In this document: positions 6,223 to 11,143 of the stretch, one piece after another
How positions within the stretch are numbered: position 1 is the first letter of the stretch
How the letters are laid out: each line of letters opens with the position of its first letter
Source: Thermoplasmata archaeon
GTDB lineage: Archaea > Thermoplasmatota > Thermoplasmata > Thermoplasmatales > Thermoplasmataceae
Length of the DNA: 13,661 bases
Assembly (NCBI GenBank): GCA_021835265.1
Contig: JAKBQK010000189.1
Coordinates: 1 to 13,661 of the forward strand
Reading direction: 5' to 3'
Program-made: the position numbers and the translations under genes
The notes under the pieces: model-generated
What the model was told of the DNA's origin: nothing
The model's input: the letters and a program-made list of their open reading frames with translations, nothing else
Databases searched by the model: none

Positions 6223-6906
6223 TTGTCACCATCTATTGACACGTCTAAGGCACTAAAGCGGATTGATAGCGTAATAAAATATGTGGATGCTGAGGTCGAT
6301 CAAGCAAATAAGAACCGTCCTGCAGTATCTAAGTCTTATTATGCCCTCAATATAAGGCAGATACCGCAGTTATGTCTGAGGCTGAAGCAAACTCTTTTGG
6401 ATATGTCCCCTCGTGGAAGTGAATACTGGAATTATGCGGCCTCATTTTCTGGTCCTTTCAGAGCTATCTCGGTGGGTAACTTATATGGAGCTTTAAAGAG
6501 TCTTAGAGAGGATTATGCTAACGGTTTTCTCAGTGGTTTTAACGAAATGGTGGACACTGAGCTTTTTGCTGACATTCTTGAACAGGCAGAGTATTTACTC
6601 TCCCAGGGTTATTTTAGAGCATCCGCAGTTGTGGCAGGAGTGGCCTTAGAAAGTCACCTCAGAAAGTTAGCAGAAAAGAATTCGATTCCGATCACGACTG
6701 ATGAAGGGAAATATATTAAAGCGGACTCATTGAATGGTGACTTACTTAAAAATACCGTAATTGATAAGACCATGCATAAATCTGTCACAAGTTGGTTGGG
6801 ACTCCGTAATGATGCAGCTCATCCTGACACAAAGGAAATTAGCGAAGGTCTGCTTGAACCAATGATTGCCGGGATAAGGGTTTTTGTTGAAAAATATCCT
6901 GCATGA
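6223..6906 (+). CDS. HEPN-motif protein (DUF4145-like), possible RNase
   Basis: The C-terminal half (about 110-225) looks like a HEPN domain. A helix with YFRASAVVAGVALESHLRKLA (130-150) is followed by GLRNDAAH (193-200), an R-x4-H motif with R195 and H200, the pair that forms the RNase site in active HEPN dimers. The N-terminal half is helical and unrecognised. HEPN proteins are common in toxin-antitoxin, abortive-infection and CRISPR-linked systems; no nucleotidyltransferase partner is seen beside this one. The start is TTG 6223: the frame has a stop at 6214-6216, and a TTTATG box A about 30 bases upstream fits a leaderless transcript. An ATG at 6194 is in a different frame. It may act alone or with the HNH gene downstream, from which it is separated by about 300 bases and a separate promoter. 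Confidence 0.72.
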   Translation: MSPSIDTSKALKRIDSVIKYVDAEVDQANKNRPAVSKSYYALNIRQIPQLCLRLKQTLLDMSPRGSEYWNYAASFSGPFRAISVGNLYGALKSLREDYANGFLSGFNEMVDTELFADILEQAEYLLSQGYFRASAVVAGVALESHLRKLAEKNSIPITTDEGKYIKADSLNGDLLKNTVIDKTMHKSVTSWLGLRNDAAHPDTKEISEGLLEPMIAGIRVFVEKYPA

Positions 6907-7209
6907 GCATTTAGATTTTAAGAACCAGGCTTTTTGGATTGAAATGGGATATACGTGAGCCAAATCTCTGCCAACTAAACAGCATGGACTGATCCGCTGA
7001 TGGAACAAGTGATGGGATTAATTTCGTCTGATGGAATAATGACCACAGATGGAGGAGTGACGGATATCTGGATGGATAAATTAACGCCGGTCAATATTTG
7101 TACAAGGAGTTCCATTAGGAATATGAAAGGGAAAACGGTGGGCAGAAAAATCCCAATGACCGTGATAACCATCGCGATTCTTAAATAGCCTCATTATACT
7201 TTTATCTAA
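6907..7209. other. Intergenic region between the HEPN and HNH genes
   Basis: No supported gene is present. A 62-codon frame (7000-7188) has no Shine-Dalgarno or box A and an unremarkable composition. A different frame here gives hydrophilic D/N/R-rich stretches broken by several stops, which might be decayed coding sequence, but nothing is recognisable. The right end holds the box A of the HNH gene. Confidence 0.4.
7181..7187 (+). promoter_or_regulatory. Box A of the HNH gene
   Basis: TTAAATA is centred 26 bases before ATG 7210, which places the transcription start on the start codon. The transcript is therefore predicted to be leaderless, matching the absence of a Shine-Dalgarno. Confidence 0.6.
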
Positions 7210-8094
7210 ATGCAACCAAAAGATAAGTTTGGCAACGCTATTTTTCCTAATGTTTACAGCAGGTTATTAAACATTGGAGGGAAACTTCAGGATCTGGGTT
7301 TCACAGAGGCAAGATCAAAACCGAATTTATTCTATCTTTCTGAAGGAATTGATGCAACAGTCTTTGCAGACATGCGTGGAACGTCTGAGGTTAAAATTTG
7401 GGAAGAACCTGTTCCTCTTGTTTATATTCGCTTTAGGAAAGAACTGCCACTATGGAAGCGGAATAGAATAAGGAACACGAGTTATGATCTTTTAAAAGCA
7501 GGTCAAGTTCCTTTCAGAGAATCGTTCTATGAAGATGCAGAAAACTGGATGGAACCCTACTATTATTTACAAGATAAGCAGAAAGAAATAACAGGGAAAT
7601 CTGATAAAATTTCAGATGAAATATTTTCTGAATACACCACCGAGAGAGTGTTCTTTGGCCTATTCTATAATGATAATCCCAACCCTTCTGTGGTTGATGG
7701 TTACTGTAAAAAGTGCGGTAAAGATATCCAGAGAGATACTCCATTATGTGACAGGTGCTTTAATATAGAATACTACAAACGTAAAGCAAAGATAGTTTAT
7801 GAAGAATATAAGGAGGCTATTTCTAAACTCAGGAAGTGTTTTGTCTGCCAGAAATATTTATACCTGACAAAATCACCAAAAATGATACCTACTGATTATG
7901 AGAAGCAGAAATGGCTATACAGATACCATCCTGATAAAGGCCATATACATCATATAGAATATCAGCCAGAGGAGAAAACTATTGAGGTATGTACAAAATG
8001 CCATAACACTATTCACCATACTAATAGATACCCTGAACTTAAACCCAAACCTGGGGAATCAAGGAAATTCTACCACAGAAATAGAGAGGAGTGA
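7210..8094 (+). CDS. HNH-type nuclease-like protein with zinc ribbon
   Basis: A 294-residue protein with an unrecognised N-terminal domain (1-150), a four-cysteine zinc ribbon (C166, C169, C180, C183) and a C-terminal module matching the HNH/His-Me finger pattern. The module has C210 and C213, then H247-H248 in HIHHIEYQP, then C261 and C264 in CTKCHNTIHH, with H265, H269 and H270. The two CxxC pairs would hold a structural zinc while the histidines bind the catalytic metal. The product is probably a DNA nuclease. The N-terminal region might sense or bind a target; it is not a known restriction scaffold to me. It has its own leaderless promoter. Lying between a HEPN gene and other defence-type genes, it is plausibly an antiviral effector, but it could also be a homing-type or element maintenance nuclease. 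The long C-terminal KxKP tail is unremarkable. Confidence 0.72.
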   Translation: MQPKDKFGNAIFPNVYSRLLNIGGKLQDLGFTEARSKPNLFYLSEGIDATVFADMRGTSEVKIWEEPVPLVYIRFRKELPLWKRNRIRNTSYDLLKAGQVPFRESFYEDAENWMEPYYYLQDKQKEITGKSDKISDEIFSEYTTERVFFGLFYNDNPNPSVVDGYCKKCGKDIQRDTPLCDRCFNIEYYKRKAKIVYEEYKEAISKLRKCFVCQKYLYLTKSPKMIPTDYEKQKWLYRYHPDKGHIHHIEYQPEEKTIEVCTKCHNTIHHTNRYPELKPKPGESRKFYHRNREE

Positions 8095-8141
8095 TTTTTA
8101 GATAGATTTCGAAGATTTAGAATGTATTCCAACCAATAGGC

Positions 8142-8172
8142 CACTGTAACGGATGACAGTGAATATTTTTTT
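8142..8172 (+). terminator. Stem-loop plus T-run, candidate terminator of the HNH gene
   Basis: CACTGT (8142-8147) pairs with ACAGTG (8156-8161) around an eight-base loop, and seven T residues follow at 8166-8172. It lies about 50 bases after the HNH stop. Archaeal termination relies mainly on T-tracts, so the T-run may be the active part. Confidence 0.4.
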
Positions 8173-8485
8173 CATGGCCTTTCCGAAAAAATAGATTCAG
8201 TATTGATCAGAGTTTAGATTTAAAAGTATGATCAGTGGATCGGATAGAAAACAACCAATAGATAACAGAACCTATATTTTACGGCGGAATTTACACTTAC
8301 ATAGTTTAGTGAACAAAACTCTGAATTCTCATGATGGGCTTCGTATCTTATAAGTAAATATAGGCAAAAACACAGATTCACATTTTTTTTGAGAAAACAC
8401 CGATGTATTTATCCACAAATATAGAGATTTCCTTATTCTCCAAAGAAATATATACATATTACCTTTCTATTACCATGAATTAATA

Positions 8486-8493
8486 TTTATATA
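8486..8493 (+). promoter_or_regulatory. Box A of the coiled-coil gene
   Basis: TTTATATA is a near-ideal archaeal TATA box, centred 26 bases before ATG 8516, again predicting a leaderless transcript. It is the best box A in the window. Confidence 0.65.
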
Positions 8494-8515
8494 CTTTCAC
8501 TGCTTCTATATATTA

Positions 8516-9463
8516 ATGCCAAACACTAATGAGACCTATAATAAGATGAAACAGGAACTGTCTGATCTGAAGGCACAGATGTCATGGTTGGATGACTCAT
8601 TTCTTCTGGATACTGAAGTGGACGCAAAGAAAATTTATGGATATCTGAAGAGCAACCCTTCTGCTGCTCCATTCGTTTATGAGAAATATAAGGACCTGAG
8701 GCAGATTTTAGTAGAGATATCAAACCCCAAAAATCCCCTGTATCTGCCAAAGGTCAGGGAGGTACTGAAGGAAGTCATTGACCTGGAATCCAAGAAAGAT
8801 GACATAAAAGCAGTAGAGGAGAAGCTGACGGCCCTAAGAAATGAAAAATTGAAGATCGAAGAGGAAATCCATGAGAAGGCCAATCAGTATGATGAACTGG
8901 ATCAGCATATAAAAGAGGCTGAAAAGAAGGCAGAGGAAATAGACAGACAGATGGGGAACCTTAGCGATCCTGAGCTTCTCAGCATGGTAAAGAACTTCCA
9001 TAATGAGTTTATTGCATTCAGCAAATCTGTCCTAAGCTCAGGCGATATAACGCAGCTGACCCTTAAGGTAAGAACCATCAACACTGATCAGTTACAGACA
9101 TTAAATCTCCTTACTGAAAAGGCCAACAACAACCTGAAGGTTATCAGCAATGAAGACCTGGTAAGTGAAATCAAACTCAGTGAAAAGAGATCAAAGCTGA
9201 AAGAGGAGATAGAGGCAGAGAAGGAAGCAGCTCAAAAGGAAATGAACAGCTTTATGAGCTACAATCCTAGGAAGCTGATTCCTAAGATTGTGGATGACAT
9301 TACTCTTTCAGCAAGGCATTTCCAAAAGGCCGATATAGACATGAGTGGCCTTAAGTGGTTCAATGCAGTGGGGCAGAATCAGGTTTTGAATCCTCTAAAT
9401 GAAGCGTTGAGCCTCCTGAACCATATGCAGGATCAGGTTGATGCTATAAAGAGGAGGGAATGA
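8516..9463 (+). CDS. Coiled-coil protein of unknown function (315 aa)
   Basis: I do not recognise a catalytic domain. The sequence is almost all helical and charged: a short N-terminal helix (5-25), a globular helical part (30-80), a long coiled coil (about 83-147), a helical middle (150-215), a second coiled coil (about 222-246) and a C-terminal helical domain (250-315). There is no signal peptide, membrane segment, Walker motif or cysteine pair. Proteins of this shape act as scaffolds or structural subunits, or as partners of ATPases. It is monocistronic, with its own strong leaderless promoter, and ends convergent to the cyclase gene about 30 bases away. Between an HNH gene and a Pycsar-like pair it might be a defence component, but the sequence does not show this. 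Confidence 0.75.
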   Translation: MPNTNETYNKMKQELSDLKAQMSWLDDSFLLDTEVDAKKIYGYLKSNPSAAPFVYEKYKDLRQILVEISNPKNPLYLPKVREVLKEVIDLESKKDDIKAVEEKLTALRNEKLKIEEEIHEKANQYDELDQHIKEAEKKAEEIDRQMGNLSDPELLSMVKNFHNEFIAFSKSVLSSGDITQLTLKVRTINTDQLQTLNLLTEKANNNLKVISNEDLVSEIKLSEKRSKLKEEIEAEKEAAQKEMNSFMSYNPRKLIPKIVDDITLSARHFQKADIDMSGLKWFNAVGQNQVLNPLNEALSLLNHMQDQVDAIKRRE

Positions 9464-9491
9464 TTGTGAGTCAGCCAGTAAATTTTAAACC

Positions 9492-10205
9492 CTAAAAAGG
9501 CTGATAATAATTTGATCTATATATTATTAGATTTTCATCAAGATATTTGTAATTTCTCGGTTCCCACATGAGTTTATTTTCATCCCCAACGTACTTTGCT
9601 GAAGCATCTAACACTTGAAACACATCACTTGTGATATATTCAGAATAATTTTCTTCCCTGATCTCACTCAGTTTAGCAGCTAAGTTAGGCGGCCTTCCTA
9701 TCCAGACGATGTCATTAGCATTACGGAGTCCAGCTTTTACCGCAAGAAACGAACCCGTGTCTATCCCAACGCAATGGGATATTTTAAAACCAGATTTGCT
9801 CAAACTATTAAAGTGGTCCTCAAGCATGGGCTTCAAAATCTTTATTACTGCATAATTGATCATAAGGGCAGACTTCGCTGCACTAGTATTCTTATAATCT
9901 CCAATGAAAATCCCCATAACTCGATCCCCGTCATATGCAGTGATTTCACCACCATTGGTTTTAATTATACTAGCTAATGAAAATAGAAAAGCTTGATAGA
10001 CTTTTCCGGCAACCCTCTGATTTAACTCATCAACTAACTTAGAAGAAGCCCTCATATCTGCGTAAATGACAGTGGCATCCAATTTAGCAACTTGGCCTGT
10101 TAATGTTAAGTTAGAGGCGTCTGGTACAGTATTAGCTTGCCTTACATCCCACTGATTTTGCATAACTCGATTTACCATACTTTTGAGGTCCTCAGAAAGT
10201 GTCAT
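9492..10205 (-). CDS. pycC: Class III nucleotide cyclase, PycC-like (Pycsar)
   Basis: A single-domain cyclase of 237 residues. The catalytic domain spans about 40-182. Both metal-binding aspartates are present: D50 in VIYADMR and D94 in YDGDRVMGIF. A GID strand lies at 147-149, and GRPPNLAAKL (170-179) corresponds to the G-x3-N-x3-R motif, with N174 present and K178 in place of Arg. The positions that select the purine base in adenylyl cyclases (Lys three before the GD glycine, Asp three before the GxxxN glycine) are A90 and V167. That fits a pyrimidine cyclase making cCMP or cUMP. It lies 12 bases behind a PycTM-like membrane gene, with GAGG (10214-10218) as Shine-Dalgarno. Inferred role: synthesis of a cyclic nucleotide alarm on virus infection. 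A cyclase with another product is the alternative. Confidence 0.85.
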   Translation of the reverse strand: MTLSEDLKSMVNRVMQNQWDVRQANTVPDASNLTLTGQVAKLDATVIYADMRASSKLVDELNQRVAGKVYQAFLFSLASIIKTNGGEITAYDGDRVMGIFIGDYKNTSAAKSALMINYAVIKILKPMLEDHFNSLSKSGFKISHCVGIDTGSFLAVKAGLRNANDIVWIGRPPNLAAKLSEIREENYSEYITSDVFQVLDASAKYVGDENKLMWEPRNYKYLDENLIIYRSNYYQPF

Positions 10206-10217
10206 TATAAATTCCTC

Positions 10218-10703
10218 TCAAAGAAGATAGAGCGAGAGTGACCAAAAAATTATGGCTACCATAGTAAAAATCAGTGAAATCCTAAAAACTTTGAACTTAA
10301 AATCTAGGATCTTCGCATTTATGTGGCATTGTGCCAATAAGTCATCCAAAAATTCAGTTGTTGTTCTCATTTTAAACAAGTCCCTAAATTTTTTCTTTTC
10401 CAATTTCGCGATTGAACCAAAATAAATCAAGGATTCCGTTGGCCCCTTCAGACGTGGAAAAATGGTGAAAACGGTTCCTAAAATAGAAATGCCTGCGGTT
10501 AGTATAAAAGGGACTAAAAGGAGTTGGCTGTATCCATGTCCTATAGATGAGCTTAACCTCAATGCCAAAGTTCCAAGCATTGCAGTGTCTAATGTAAAGA
10601 GAAGAGACGCTCTGTTATCGTATCTACCAATCCAATCTAACAGCCTATCTAAATTATGCTCTGCTTCGATGATAGCTTTTTCTAATGGCTCGAATTGCTC
10701 CAT
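10218..10703 (-). CDS. pycTM: Pycsar membrane effector (PycTM, DUF5706-like)
   Basis: A small integral membrane protein of 161 residues. After an N-terminal amphipathic helix with LDRLLDWIGRYDNRASLL (about 18-35) come a first hydrophobic helix (about 33-50), a second (about 60-82) ending before FPRLKG, a cytosolic stretch beginning ESLIYFGSIAKL (about 90-102), and a third helix at the C-terminus (about 140-161). The LLDWI...D.RAS entry into the first helix and the YFGSIA stretch match the PycTM/DUF5706 effector family. That family is thought to oligomerise on binding cCMP or cUMP and disrupt the membrane. It is first in the unit, followed 12 bases later by the cyclase. ATG 10703 is used; TTG 10709, two codons upstream, fits a leaderless start even better (25 bases from box A). 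Three helices are predicted by eye only. Confidence 0.8.
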   Translation of the reverse strand: MEQFEPLEKAIIEAEHNLDRLLDWIGRYDNRASLLFTLDTAMLGTLALRLSSSIGHGYSQLLLVPFILTAGISILGTVFTIFPRLKGPTESLIYFGSIAKLEKKKFRDLFKMRTTTEFLDDLLAQCHINAKILDFKFKVFRISLIFTMVAIIFWSLSLYLL

Positions 10704-10730
10704 CTTCAATACTCTGATATGCGCTTGGAA

Positions 10731-10737
10731 CTATATA
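10731..10737 (-). promoter_or_regulatory. Box A of the Pycsar pair
   Basis: On the minus strand this reads TATATAG. Its centre is about 25 bases from TTG 10709 and 31 from ATG 10703, so the transcript has no leader or only a few leading bases. One promoter probably serves both genes. Confidence 0.55.
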
Positions 10738-10934
10738 GTCTTTGCAAACCAAAATTACTGAAACTCTTTGAGATGTATGCGTTCAACTCGGTGATTAGGT
10801 CAAAGTGGGGATTGCTACAAGTGTCAAGTTTGAATATTGGAAAGGAAATTTACTTTGAGAATTAATGGAACATCGACTTAAAATTAAAGATCAGAGAACT
10901 TGAATTTTTGATTGAGAAAATGAATGGAACTAAT

Positions 10935-11042
10935 CTATAAGACCCACTCATACCCCAGCAGCTTTGCCTGGTCCAGTACCGTTATGGTGGCTTTCTCCTG
11001 TTTGTCGAGTAAATGATCATACATAGTGAAGATCTTCTGCGG
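10935..11042 (-). pseudogene. Relict C-terminal coding fragment (35 codons)
   Basis: An open stretch of 35 codons, bounded by stops on both sides, reads like the amphipathic end of a real protein, with DKQEKATITVLDQAKLLGYE in its middle. The internal ATG at 11024 would leave only 29 codons. It has no promoter or Shine-Dalgarno. I do not recognise the parent gene. It may be what is left of a gene cut by the insertion of the neighbouring defence genes. Confidence 0.25.
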
Positions 11043-11143
11043 TTAGTAAATACGTTTCCTGATATTTTGTTTACCTTAATATCTACCGGAAGAAACTTTA
11101 CTTTGAAATTCTTTGCAAACCTGATTTTGCATTCGTATTAAAT

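Larger units (their letters stand above)
8095..8515. other. Intergenic region after the HNH gene
   Basis: There is no gene. It contains a stem-loop with a T-run near the HNH stop (8142-8172), a second T8 tract (8383-8390) and the box A of the following gene near the right end. The middle is AT-rich with no repeat or convincing RNA structure that I can see. Confidence 0.45.
10710..11143. other. Intergenic region between the Pycsar pair and restriction gene
   Basis: It contains the Pycsar promoter at the left end and two short protein-like fragments on opposite strands that meet stop-to-stop near 10935-10940. The rest is AT-rich with no gene, repeat or RNA that I can support. It reads as a junction scarred by past insertions or deletions. 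Confidence 0.4.

Noticed and set aside
6194..6256. ATG 6194 as start of the HEPN gene by way of a frameshift
   Set aside because: It is in a different frame and stops after about 20 codons. The HEPN frame is open from TTG 6223 and needs no frameshift.
7000..7188. 62-codon plus-strand frame between the HEPN and HNH genes
   Set aside because: There is no promoter, no Shine-Dalgarno and no domain, and it runs into the HNH box A. A minus-strand hydrophobic frame over the same bases is an equally good artefact.
6033..8275. 12-base repeat AACAGAACCTAT at 6033-6044 and 8264-8275 as ends of a cassette around the HEPN and HNH genes
   Set aside because: Exact 12-mers are expected by chance several times in a window of this size and AT content, and the flanks show no further similarity or target duplication.
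9774..9977. Plus-strand frame within the cyclase gene
   Set aside because: It is the complement shadow of the clear cyclase coding sequence on the minus strand.
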